A stretch of 16,573 bases of DNA, taken from the NCBI GenBank assembly GCA_910585335.1, contig CAJUCU010000026.1, forward strand, positions 1 to 16,573, written 5' to 3'. Every line of letters begins with the position of its first letter. Within the stretch, counting starts at the first letter, position 1. The stretch comes from an uncultured Bacilli bacterium. GTDB taxonomy: Bacteria > Bacillota_I > Bacilli_A > RF39 > UBA660. A program made the translations under genes and the position numbers. A model generated the notes under the pieces. That model saw only the letters and a program-made list of their open reading frames with translations, made no database searches and was not told the DNA's origin. Positions 1 to 6,900 of this stretch are shown here, in pieces.

Positions 1-38
1 TATTGGACGATAGCAACAATTTTTTCATACAAATTTTT

Positions 39-998
39 TTACTTTTTTATTTTATAATACTTACTTTTACTTATTACTGTTTCTTGATTGTACTTTGGAT
101 CATTGGTAAACTCTAAAACGTTACTTTCTATTGGAAATAAAAAGTTGAATATTTGCATCCATTTTGCTGTTTTCTGAAAAGTGACTAACGCACCATTTAC
201 TAATAATTTATCTTCTTTTGTTTTTAGCTTATTCCTAGCATTTTTAGGAAACGGACTTTTATTTGGTGCAATTAGACCATAAGATGATTTCCAAATTTCA
301 TTTAGCACTGGTGGAACACAGCCGTTATGCATATGTCCAGAGATAATATAATCAAACTCATTTAATTCTTTTTCTACCTCTTCTTCTTTTATCCATATAG
401 GAGAGTGAATCAAAACTAGTTTTATTTTACTCATATCTAAATTGTGGATTAACTTGTCATTGCACTTTAATGCCTTTAGCAATCTGTCTTTATCTTCTGT
501 CACTCTTAGTGGTTGACCTTTTTTTCTTTCTTTTTGCTTATAATACTCTTTTGGCAGTGTAAGACCTGCAATGTAAATATTTTTATCCTCAAAAGAAGCA
601 TTATTTAATAAATAAACATTTTTTAATTGCATTAATTTTTCTAAATAGTTTTTATAATCTTTTAATACCTTTTTAGGAGAATCTTTTTTATGTGCAGGAT
701 AACAATCATGATTACCAATTGCAATCATCACTGGCGCTATAGTGGCTATCTTTTCTAGCCACATTGTAAGACGATTTCTTTCTGATACTACTTTTACTGA
801 CTTTAAAGAATCAATTAAGTCTCCACAAATTGTAATATAATGAGGCTTCATTTCTAAAAGAGAAAGATAAATAGATTCTAACTTTTCATTTTTCACTTTA
901 TTACTAAAATGTAGATCACTAATAGAGACTACTTTCATGTTATTTTCTAGCTTTTCTTGATGTAAGTAATAGATTGTAGTATGTTGTAATTTGTTCAT
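39..998 (-). CDS. Calcineurin-like metallophosphoesterase, cytoplasmic
   Basis: A 319-aa protein with all five signatures of the calcineurin-like phosphoesterase superfamily: D28-x-H30, G59-D60, G95-N-H97-D98, H198, and the C-terminal G-H222-x-H224-N-G. These residues hold two metal ions and hydrolyse a phosphomonoester or phosphodiester. The substrate cannot be read from the sequence. No signal peptide or membrane segment is visible, unlike the membrane-bound YaeI/YkuE-type relatives, so it is probably cytoplasmic. The start at 998 is chosen because AAAGGAAG lies about 8 nt upstream; the internal ATG at 938, just before the first motif, has no good ribosome-binding site. The insert between the GNHD and H198 motifs is rich in Lys. 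It is a separate transcription unit, set apart from the 3D-domain gene by three hairpins. The family call is secure; the physiological role is unknown. Confidence 0.9.
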   Translation of the reverse strand: MNKLQHTTIYYLHQEKLENNMKVVSISDLHFSNKVKNEKLESIYLSLLEMKPHYITICGDLIDSLKSVKVVSERNRLTMWLEKIATIAPVMIAIGNHDCYPAHKKDSPKKVLKDYKNYLEKLMQLKNVYLLNNASFEDKNIYIAGLTLPKEYYKQKERKKGQPLRVTEDKDRLLKALKCNDKLIHNLDMSKIKLVLIHSPIWIKEEEVEKELNEFDYIISGHMHNGCVPPVLNEIWKSSYGLIAPNKSPFPKNARNKLKTKEDKLLVNGALVTFQKTAKWMQIFNFLFPIESNVLEFTNDPKYNQETVISKSKYYKIKK

Positions 999-1022
999 AA
1001 AACACTTCCTTTAGTCAACTAT

Positions 1023-1028
1023 ATTATA
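1023..1028 (-). promoter_or_regulatory. Possible -10 box for the metallophosphoesterase gene
   Basis: On the minus strand a perfect TATAAT lies about 25 nt upstream of the start codon at 998. The sequence 16 to 18 nt further upstream has only a poor -35 (best TAGAAT) and there is no TG extension. The position after three terminator-like hairpins makes a promoter here likely, but the exact site is uncertain in such AT-rich DNA. Confidence 0.35.
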
Positions 1029-1090
1029 CTATGCTTTTTTTGGTTATTCTAGTTCTATCGTGTACTGTAATATTTCTTTTTTATCAAAAA

Positions 1091-1117
1091 AACTGACTTT
1101 TATTCATTTTGTCAGTT
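1091..1117 (-). terminator. Intrinsic terminator, third of three hairpins
   Basis: Seven-base inverted repeat AACTGAC/GTCAGTT (1091-1097 and 1111-1117) with a 13-nt AT-rich loop. Read on the minus strand, the stem is followed directly by a run of T (1090-1086), the classic form of a Rho-independent terminator. It lies far downstream of the 3D-domain gene and just upstream of the metallophosphoesterase promoter region. Confidence 0.6.
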
Positions 1118-1166
1118 ATTGCATTGGTATTCAAAAATCAATTTTATCTTATTTAAAAACTGAGAA

Positions 1167-1195
1167 AAATCATAAAGTAACTACCTTTATGATTT
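1167..1195. terminator. Hairpin, second of three, terminator-like
   Basis: Perfect 11-bp inverted repeat: 1167-1177 pairs with 1185-1195, with a 7-nt loop (1178-1184). Only two G-C pairs are present and the T residues at the 3' side of the minus-strand transcript are partly inside the stem, so it is a weaker terminator than its two neighbours. The stem is symmetrical enough to act on either strand. Confidence 0.45.
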
Positions 1196-1218
1196 CCATT
1201 TTTCTGTGAGATAGGCAA

Positions 1219-1256
1219 AAAAGATGTAGAATTTTCAAATAATTTCTACATCTTTT
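1219..1256 (-). terminator. Intrinsic terminator of the 3D-domain gene
   Basis: Perfect 13-bp inverted repeat (1219-1231 with 1244-1256) enclosing a 12-nt AT-rich loop. It begins 1 nt after the stop codon of the 3D-domain gene. On the minus strand the stem ends in TCTTTT and continues into TT, giving a U-tract. The opposite strand also ends in A/T runs, but there is no gene to its left that would need it on the plus strand. Confidence 0.8.
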
Positions 1257-1257
1257 A

Positions 1258-1908
1258 TTAATAACCTTTTCTTAATATCTCAAAATCTACATTAGTAAAC
1301 ACTCCATAAGAAGAAGCTTCTTTTTCTGAGGTGAATAATAGGTCAAATAAATAAGTTTTTCCATAACCTACACTTCCACCGCGATCTAACACGATGCCAA
1401 TAAAATCTCCTAGTTTGGTATTTTTTACTTTTACAATCGTTCCAAATTCAAGAGATCTATCTGCTGCCAATATTCTAACATTCCCATATGTGGAATCATT
1501 ATAATAAACTGTGTTTGTAATTTTATAGCCACTACTCGTATAGCCCCTGCAACCATTACAGTCTGGTCCATATCCACTCATTTTGCCAGTTAGCTTTTCT
1601 ATTACATCTACTGTCGGCTCTTCTATTATTTCTTCTGTTTCTTGCTGTACTTCTTTTACTTCATCATTCGAAACTATCGGTTCTTCTTCTTCAACTTTTT
1701 TTGATAACTCTACTTTTTCTTCTGGCATTGCCTCTTCTTGAGGGATTTTTATTTCTTCTTGTGCTTTATTATATATTTTTATACTATTTATTTTTTTAAC
1801 ATCTATTATGGTACTTATTGTTGTTGTCTTCTCTGTTGCTCCTGTAATAATGAAAGCAGGAATTGCTATTACTAACAATAGATTTATCACATTCATTAAA
1901 TATTTCAT
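1258..1908 (-). CDS. Membrane-anchored 3D-domain protein, probable cell-wall enzyme
   Basis: A 216-aa protein with an N-terminal hydrophobic segment (about residues 4-23) acting as signal or anchor, a Glu/Lys/Pro-rich linker (about 48-105), and a C-terminal 3D domain (about 108-216). The domain is named for three conserved Asp, here D150 (AADRSLEFGT), D175 (VLDRGG) and D189 (LFDLLF). It begins with the Tyr-Gly-Pro-Asp-Cys-x-Gly-Cys motif common in Bacillota 3D proteins (C117, C120). Known 3D-domain proteins such as YocH and YuiC of Bacillus and the related MltA lytic transglycosylases cut peptidoglycan glycan strands, so a muralytic role outside the membrane is likely. No LysM or other wall-binding repeat is present; the acidic linker may act as a spacer instead. 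The SD AAGGAG precedes the ATG by about 8 nt. It is followed by its own terminator and preceded by an unusual regulatory region. Confidence 0.88.
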   Translation of the reverse strand: MKYLMNVINLLLVIAIPAFIITGATEKTTTISTIIDVKKINSIKIYNKAQEEIKIPQEEAMPEEKVELSKKVEEEEPIVSNDEVKEVQQETEEIIEEPTVDVIEKLTGKMSGYGPDCNGCRGYTSSGYKITNTVYYNDSTYGNVRILAADRSLEFGTIVKVKNTKLGDFIGIVLDRGGSVGYGKTYLFDLLFTSEKEASSYGVFTNVDFEILRKGY

Positions 1909-1912
1909 TAAA

Positions 1913-1955
1913 AAACTCCTTGCATATATTAGTCTAACATATCGACAAGGAGTTT
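1913..1955 (-). promoter_or_regulatory. Long inverted repeat covering the SD: readthrough terminator or SD-sequestering hairpin
   Basis: A perfect 10-bp inverted repeat, AAACTCCTTG (minus strand, 1955-1946) and CAAGGAGTTT (1922-1913), separated by 23 nt. The distal arm contains the Shine-Dalgarno sequence of the 3D-domain gene and continues into further T residues before the ATG. A transcript that reads through from the upstream gene would fold this stem, hiding the SD or terminating. A transcript starting at the promoter located in the repeat would lack the first arm. Confidence 0.55.
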
Positions 1956-1959
1956 ACAA
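1931..1959 (-). promoter_or_regulatory. Promoter of the 3D-domain gene
   Basis: On the minus strand TTGTAA (1959-1954) is followed after 17 nt by TAGACT (1936-1931), which is directly preceded by TGT, making an extended -10 element. Each hexamer matches consensus at four of six positions. The predicted start is near 1924, which gives a very short leader that begins almost at the SD. TGTAAA repeats overlap the -35. Confidence 0.5.
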
Positions 1960-1992
1960 CTTTTTACATTTTTTACCAATTTATTTTGTAAA

Positions 1993-2835
1993 CTAATTTA
2001 CAGTACAACTATATCTAGATAGTATCATTTCCTTTTTTATCTGTCTTGCATCTTGATCTAGCTCATAATCTGGGACGATACCGCCTGCTTCACTATAAGC
2101 TGAAGTTAGTTTTTTAGTATTTACTTTTGCATAATCTATCTCTTGCTTGTTCATTTGTTTTCTAGAATTCAGACTACAGCTACTTTTTATTCCAGGAATA
2201 TTTTTAACTAATCTTGTTAATTCTTCACATTCATTATTTAATTTCGTTAATGTTTCTTCACTTCCTGTATCTCCTTTTGTCTCTATTAAGGAAGTGTATG
2301 CTTTTACTTTATTATTTTCTACTCTAAATTCACTTGTATATAAAGTAGTTATGAAATCATCCTCTTCTTCATAAACACATTTCAGTGTACCATGAATTAT
2401 CTCTTCTTGATTTTGGGCTTCTTTTTCTGTTACATACTTTCTAATATCTGGCAAAAACCAAATCAGTGCCAGTAAGGCCACGAAAAATAAAATCAATAAG
2501 ATATAGCGCCATCTTCCTGTTTTATTCGATCCTTCTGGATGATTATCTGGTTGCTTAGGTGGGACAGATGGTGGTGGCGTTTGACTTGGAACTTGTTGAT
2601 ATACCACTTTCGTAGGTCCTTCTTTTCTCTCTACTTGCTTTACCACTTGGGGTGCGGGTTGCACTACTTGAGGGGGAACTTGATTTTGATAATTATTTGC
2701 AGGGGGTACGGCTACTGGATTTCCATATTGATCATATAAAATTTGCCCATTTTGACTCATATTACTTTGGTTATTCATATTAGGATTATTCGATATATTG
2801 TTATTTGCTTGTTGATTGTTTTCACTATTATTCAC
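1993..2835 (-). CDS. Bitopic membrane protein with Pro/Asn/Gln-rich cytoplasmic tail and exported domain
   Basis: Not assigned to a known family. A GTG start at 2835 (280 aa) is preferred: AAGGAG directly abuts the ATG at 2844, leaving no spacing for that start, but lies 9 nt before the GTG. The first ~105 residues are low-complexity (Asn/Gln, then Pro/Gln/Val) and probably disordered. One membrane helix follows (about 109-129, flanked by Arg), then a ~150-residue outside domain with four Cys (153, 203, 220, 277) that could form two disulfides. The spacing of the outside domain is loosely reminiscent of YehR-like DUF1307 lipoproteins, but no lipobox is present and I do not assert that relationship. 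It has its own extended -10 promoter and sits downstream of rpe, where Bacillus has thiN. No function can be named; a sensor or envelope-associated role is possible given the topology and the nearby PASTA kinase. Confidence 0.8.
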   Translation of the reverse strand: MNNSENNQQANNNISNNPNMNNQSNMSQNGQILYDQYGNPVAVPPANNYQNQVPPQVVQPAPQVVKQVERKEGPTKVVYQQVPSQTPPPSVPPKQPDNHPEGSNKTGRWRYILLILFFVALLALIWFLPDIRKYVTEKEAQNQEEIIHGTLKCVYEEEDDFITTLYTSEFRVENNKVKAYTSLIETKGDTGSEETLTKLNNECEELTRLVKNIPGIKSSCSLNSRKQMNKQEIDYAKVNTKKLTSAYSEAGGIVPDYELDQDARQIKKEMILSRYSCTVN

Positions 2836-2862
2836 ACAACTCATCTCCTTATTATTGCTCTT

Positions 2863-2892
2863 ATTATATCAAAATATTATTTTATTGCCTAT
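2863..2892 (-). promoter_or_regulatory. Promoter of the bitopic protein gene
   Basis: Minus strand: perfect TATAAT (2868-2863) directly preceded by TGA, an extended -10. TAGGCA (2892-2887, four of six matches) lies 18 nt upstream. It falls in the gap after rpe, where no hairpin terminator is evident, so readthrough from rpe is also possible. Confidence 0.6.
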
Positions 2893-2903
2893 CCCTTTTT
2901 TCT

Positions 2904-3530
2904 TTATCTAAGTTTTGTAATTTGCTCTTGATAGTCTTCTTTACTTAAAATGTAATTACCAGCGACTAAAATATCAGCGGAAGAAACTTGTTTTTTTGTT
3001 TTATCATTTATTCCACCATCTACACTTATTTTCGCTTTACTTTTATACTCTTTTAAAAGTGCCTTTGCTTCTTTTAATTTACTTTTTGTCTCTTCCATAA
3101 ACTCTTGCCCACCTTTTCCAGGGTATACTCCTAGAATCAAAATTAAATCGATCAGTGGTAAATATGGCACCAACTGTTTTACTTCTGTATCTGGTGATAT
3201 CGCTAGACCACACTTAATCCCAAAGCTTTTCACTAATTTTAGGCATGACTCAATGTCTGTATCCACTTCTATATTAAAAGTAATATATTCTGCATTTAAC
3301 TTAGCATAATCCTTAATGAATTTCTCTGGTTTTTCTACCATTAAATGAATGTCTAATCTTTTTGATGTGTATTTATAAATGTGACGCATCTCTTTAAATG
3401 GTAGACTTTTTGCTTTTACGAACTTTCCATCCATTACATCTACATGAATATAGTCTGTATCTGTCTCATTCAATAGAGTTAAATCTTTTGGAATGTTTTT
3501 GCTTGTTAAAAACGAGGTGGAAATTAACAT
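2904..3530 (-). CDS. rpe: Ribulose-phosphate 3-epimerase
   Basis: A 208-aa TIM-barrel protein of the ribulose-phosphate 3-epimerase family, which interconverts D-ribulose 5-phosphate and D-xylulose 5-phosphate in the pentose phosphate pathway. The catalytic and metal-binding residues are present: H29 and D31 in HVDVMDGKFV, H62 in DIHLMV, and D171 in VDGGIN. The phosphate loop G-x-Y-P-G-K-G-G-Q (134-142) replaces the usual N-P-G-F-G-G-Q, and the usual His of the mid-barrel ITFH-x-E motif is Asn (N86). It is slightly shorter than most relatives (about 215-225 aa). Its ATG directly follows the rsgA stop codon (TAA then ATG) and its SD (AAGGGA) lies inside the rsgA coding end, implying translational coupling. 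The rsgA-rpe pairing matches Bacillus. A sugar-phosphate epimerase with a different ketose substrate is a minor alternative. Confidence 0.9.
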   Translation of the reverse strand: MLISTSFLTSKNIPKDLTLLNETDTDYIHVDVMDGKFVKAKSLPFKEMRHIYKYTSKRLDIHLMVEKPEKFIKDYAKLNAEYITFNIEVDTDIESCLKLVKSFGIKCGLAISPDTEVKQLVPYLPLIDLILILGVYPGKGGQEFMEETKSKLKEAKALLKEYKSKAKISVDGGINDKTKKQVSSADILVAGNYILSKEDYQEQITKLR

Positions 3531-4361
3531 TTAATCCCTTCTTTCTAATAGTTTTATATATGATTGATACCTACTTGCTAAAATATCCCCTTTTTCTACA
3601 GCATGTTTTACTTCGCATTCTTTTTCATTGGTATGAGAACAATCTTTAAATGGGCATGGAAAATGTTTAAATTCAACAAATGCTTCTTTAATTTGATCTT
3701 TTTTATATTCTTTTAACTCCAAAGCAGAAAAACCTGGGGTATCTAGCACTTTTCCAGTGTCAAACTGAAAAAGTTCTGTTATTCTTGTTGTATGTCTTCC
3801 TCTTCCTAGTGCTTTTGATATTTCTCCTGTTTCTAAATTCCAAGTTGGATTTAAGTGATTTAAAAGTGTTGATTTTCCAGCACCTGTTTGTCCCGTAAAT
3901 ACACTCGTATTATCTTCTAATAATTTTTTTATTTGTTCTAGATTGGTATTGGATATGATTTGATATCCTATTTTTTTATAATATGCTAGTAATGGCATTA
4001 TTTTCTTTTGTTCTTCTTCTGTTAATAAGTCTTCTTTGGTTATACAAATAATGCTTGTTGTTTGATGAAGTTCCATCCAAGCGAGTAATTTGTCTAAAAG
4101 ATCTAAAGAAAAATCAGGACTTTTTAGACTGGTTATTAAAAAAGCTTGATCTATATTACTAACAGCAGGACGTCTGAATTCGTTTTTTCTAGGAAGGATT
4201 TTTTCTATTACTTGTTTTTTTTCATCAAACTCTACCATATCACCAACTAAAGGCACAATATGATTGTGCCTAAAAATTCCTCTACATTTACAATTATATA
4301 TTTCATTTTTTATTGCAACAACGTGGTTATCGCTCACAATTTTAATAATTTGCCCGACCAT
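3531..4361 (-). CDS. rsgA: Ribosome small-subunit-dependent GTPase A
   Basis: A 276-aa circularly permuted GTPase (YjeQ/YloQ family) that checks late maturation of the 30S subunit. The order is an N-terminal OB-fold (about 1-60), then G4 TKED (108-111, in place of N-K-x-D), G1 GQTGAGKST (157-165), the Thr-containing G2 region (RHTT, 189-192), G3 DTPG (207-210), and a C-terminal zinc knuckle with C236, C241, H243 and C249. The G4-before-G1 order proves the permutation. The length is close to that of B. subtilis YloQ/CpgA. An 8-nt gap separates it from prkC, with AGGGGGA as SD overlapping the prkC stop. In Gram-positives this protein can be a substrate of the PrkC kinase, which fits the neighbourhood. 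Confidence 0.96.
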   Translation of the reverse strand: MVGQIIKIVSDNHVVAIKNEIYNCKCRGIFRHNHIVPLVGDMVEFDEKKQVIEKILPRKNEFRRPAVSNIDQAFLITSLKSPDFSLDLLDKLLAWMELHQTTSIICITKEDLLTEEEQKKIMPLLAYYKKIGYQIISNTNLEQIKKLLEDNTSVFTGQTGAGKSTLLNHLNPTWNLETGEISKALGRGRHTTRITELFQFDTGKVLDTPGFSALELKEYKKDQIKEAFVEFKHFPCPFKDCSHTNEKECEVKHAVEKGDILASRYQSYIKLLERRD

Positions 4362-4369
4362 ATTTCCCC

Positions 4370-6157
4370 CTAGTTTTGATTTGGCGTGGTAGTGCTGTTA
4401 TTACCTGTGTTATTATTGCTGGTATCTTTATCATCTGTATTATTATTGGTTTTATCGTCTGTTGATGGTTTTTCTGTTGGTGGCTTTTCTGTTGGTTTTT
4501 TAGCAATGACTACGGTTAATGAGGTTCCTTTTACAATAGGACTACCTGCTGAACGGGATTGACTAATTACTTTTCCTTCTTCATAGCCTGCTGCTTCCTG
4601 TGTTTTCGTTTGTAGGGTAATACCGTATTTACTACAGAAAGCCTCTACATCATCAATATTCCATCCTTCTCCTGACATATCTGGATATTCATCTACAATA
4701 TCTGGAATATATAAAATAATGGAATCTCCTTTTTTTACTTTAGATCCTTTTGCTAAGCTTTGTCCAATAATTTGTTGCTTATCATATTCTTTTCCATCGT
4801 CTACGATTTTCTTTTCCACAGTTACTTCCAAGTTATATACTTTTTCTAATTCTGTTTGTATTTCAATATAGTTCTTACCAGTGTAGTCTTCAATCGTATA
4901 AGTTTTTTCACCTTTCGATTTATAAATTGTAATCATAGTTCCCTCTTTTACATAGCGGCCAGCGGCTGGATCTGTCTTTACTACTTTTCCCTCTTTAATT
5001 TTATCAGAGTTTACTACTTTAATTTTTGTTGCTACTTTAAAGCCTTTATCTTGCAATTTCTTCTCTGCAGCACCTACACTCATATCACTTACATCAGGAA
5101 CCTTGATACTTTCTTTTTCTGTTACTTTAGGCACAATTAGGAAAATAGAAAGTAACACTACGGCAATTACACCAAATATAATAGATAAAATGATGATAAT
5201 TTTCTTTCGCTTTTTATCGTTTTTGTCCTCTTCCTCTTCTTCATCTTGTTCTTCTAATTTTTTTAATGCTTTGGTTGCTGATTCTTGTTCGTGTTCTGGA
5301 TATTTATAAACATAAGGCTCTTCATCCATTCTTTCATCATCTAAGGCTGTTAGCAAATCTCTATGCATTTCATTTGCATTATTATAACGGTTTTTGGGAT
5401 TTTTCGCCGTTGATCTTAGAATGATATTTTGGATACTTTGTGGAGTGGATGAATCTTCTTTCATCAAACTTGGCAGTGGTTCTTTCATATGCTTTAGGGC
5501 AATTTCTACTGCATTGTCTCCTCTAAAAGGAAGACTTCCTGTTAGTAGTTCATAAAAGATGATACCAATAGAATAGATATCACTTTTAATGGTAGAACCC
5601 TTTCCACTTGCTTGTTCTGGTGGTAGATAATGCACAGAACCCATTACTGAATTTGTTTGTGTTAACTGGGTACTATTTAATGCCATGGCAATACCAAAAT
5701 CAGTAATTTTTATTTGACCATCATCTTGAATCATAATATTTTGTGGTTTCAAATCTCTATGAATGATATAACTGTCATGGGCATGTGCTATTCCATCTGT
5801 TATTTGAAGCATGATATCAATTGCTTCACTAATGGTTAGAGAGCCCCTCTTTTTTAGTAATTGCTTTAAGGTCTTACCTTCTACATATTCCATTACAATG
5901 TAATAAAGACCATCATCTTCTCCTACATCATACATTTCTACAATATTAGGATGAGAAAGACTAGATGCAGATAGTGCTTCCCGTTGAAATCTTCTTACAA
6001 ATTTCTCATCATTTGATAAGTCTCCTCTTAGTACCTTAATAGCCACATTACGATCTAAGATAGTATCATAACCTAAGTAGACGTTTGCCATGCCTCCTTC
6101 TCCGATACTTCTAATTATCTCATAGCGATCGTTAATCTTTTGCCCCTTTGCCACCAT
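4370..6157 (-). CDS. prkC: PASTA-domain membrane Ser/Thr kinase
   Basis: A 595-aa Hanks-type kinase. Kinase domain about 10-270: Gly-loop GEGGMANVY (19-27), K41 in VAIK, E60 of helix C, HRDLKPQN (133-140), DFG (153-155) and P-P-E (179-181) in place of APE. The activation loop carries T163, T166 and T168 ahead of the conserved GSVHYLPPEQ, like the autophosphorylated Thr residues of PrkC/PknB. An acidic then basic juxtamembrane stretch (303-318) leads to one helix (about 319-342). Outside are three PASTA repeats (about 351-415, 420-485, 488-553), which bind muropeptides in relatives, and a Pro/Thr then Asn/Thr-rich tail (about 555-595). The ATG overlaps the phosphatase stop by 1 nt (TAATG), so kinase and phosphatase are coupled. 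The kinase controls cell-wall metabolism, dormancy exit and translation factors in related bacteria. Confidence 0.97.
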   Translation of the reverse strand: MVAKGQKINDRYEIIRSIGEGGMANVYLGYDTILDRNVAIKVLRGDLSNDEKFVRRFQREALSASSLSHPNIVEMYDVGEDDGLYYIVMEYVEGKTLKQLLKKRGSLTISEAIDIMLQITDGIAHAHDSYIIHRDLKPQNIMIQDDGQIKITDFGIAMALNSTQLTQTNSVMGSVHYLPPEQASGKGSTIKSDIYSIGIIFYELLTGSLPFRGDNAVEIALKHMKEPLPSLMKEDSSTPQSIQNIILRSTAKNPKNRYNNANEMHRDLLTALDDERMDEEPYVYKYPEHEQESATKALKKLEEQDEEEEEDKNDKKRKKIIIILSIIFGVIAVVLLSIFLIVPKVTEKESIKVPDVSDMSVGAAEKKLQDKGFKVATKIKVVNSDKIKEGKVVKTDPAAGRYVKEGTMITIYKSKGEKTYTIEDYTGKNYIEIQTELEKVYNLEVTVEKKIVDDGKEYDKQQIIGQSLAKGSKVKKGDSIILYIPDIVDEYPDMSGEGWNIDDVEAFCSKYGITLQTKTQEAAGYEEGKVISQSRSAGSPIVKGTSLTVVIAKKPTEKPPTEKPSTDDKTNNNTDDKDTSNNNTGNNSTTTPNQN

Positions 6158-6900
6158 TAGCGTTCACCTTCTTCTTCTAAAATCAAATATGCAACCGAAA
6201 TATTATCTGTTCCACCCCTATTATTTGCTTTTCTAATTAGTTTAATTACCGTATCTTCTATATCTGTATCTCCTAATAACACTCGTTCTATTTGTTCTTT
6301 ATCTAGCATATTGGTAAGTCCATCACTACAAAGTAAAACTTCACTAATTTCCATATCACAATCAAATATATCTACTTCAATTGGGTCATTCGCTCCTAAT
6401 GCCTTCATGAGTACATTTTTCTTTGGATGATCTTTGGCTTCTTCTTTTGTTAGTTCTCCTGCTGAAACTAAAAGATTTACCAAGGTATGGTCATAGGTTA
6501 CTTTATGTAGATGTTCTTCTTTCATGACAAATCCACTAGAATCTCCAATATTTCCAAATAAAATATAATCTTTTGTTAGTATTGCTAGTACCAGTGTTGT
6601 CCCCATTCCTTTACTTTCAGGGTGTTCTTTTTCATATTGAAAAATTAATGTATTAATTTCACTGACACTATCACGAATCCAATTGACAGCATCTACTTTA
6701 CTCATATTTAAAAATGTTTCATTAAAGTGTTTTCCTAAATAACTAATTGCGATGGATGAAGCAACTTCGCCTGCAGAGTGTCCTCCCATTCCATCTGCTA
6801 CTGCCATTAAGTAATCATTTTTAGGATTTTTTACGATAATTACACTATCTTCGTTATGATCTCTTACTTTGCCAGCATCAGTTAAATAAAAAGATTTCAT
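6157..6900 (-). CDS. prpC: PP2C-family Ser/Thr protein phosphatase
   Basis: A 247-aa PPM/PP2C phosphatase that removes phosphate from PrkC and its substrates. The motifs are R13-DHNED18, VADGMGGH (D36, G37), the GTT segment near 100, GDSSGF (usual form GDSRAY), CSDGL (D193) and DN (D232), which together bind the two or three Mn/Mg ions. The reading frame is open back to 6933, but the start at 6900 is chosen because AGGAGG lies 5 nt upstream, the protein then begins at the usual MKSFYLTD position, and the ATG overlaps the rlmN stop as ATGA. It is cytoplasmic with no membrane segment. The place between rlmN and prkC is the same as in Bacillus and many other Bacillota. Confidence 0.96.
   Translation of the reverse strand: MKSFYLTDAGKVRDHNEDSVIIVKNPKNDYLMAVADGMGGHSAGEVASSIAISYLGKHFNETFLNMSKVDAVNWIRDSVSEINTLIFQYEKEHPESKGMGTTLVLAILTKDYILFGNIGDSSGFVMKEEHLHKVTYDHTLVNLLVSAGELTKEEAKDHPKKNVLMKALGANDPIEVDIFDCDMEISEVLLCSDGLTNMLDKEQIERVLLGDTDIEDTVIKLIRKANNRGGTDNISVAYLILEEEGER

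Noticed and set aside
1..38. Possible gene or terminator left of the metallophosphoesterase gene
   Set aside because: Only 38 nt of AT-rich sequence without a stem or an open frame are visible.
1987..2002. TGTAAA/TTTACA inverted repeat over the stop codon of the bitopic protein gene as a terminator
   Set aside because: The stem has only one G-C pair and no T run follows on the minus strand; it may be a chance AT-rich dyad.
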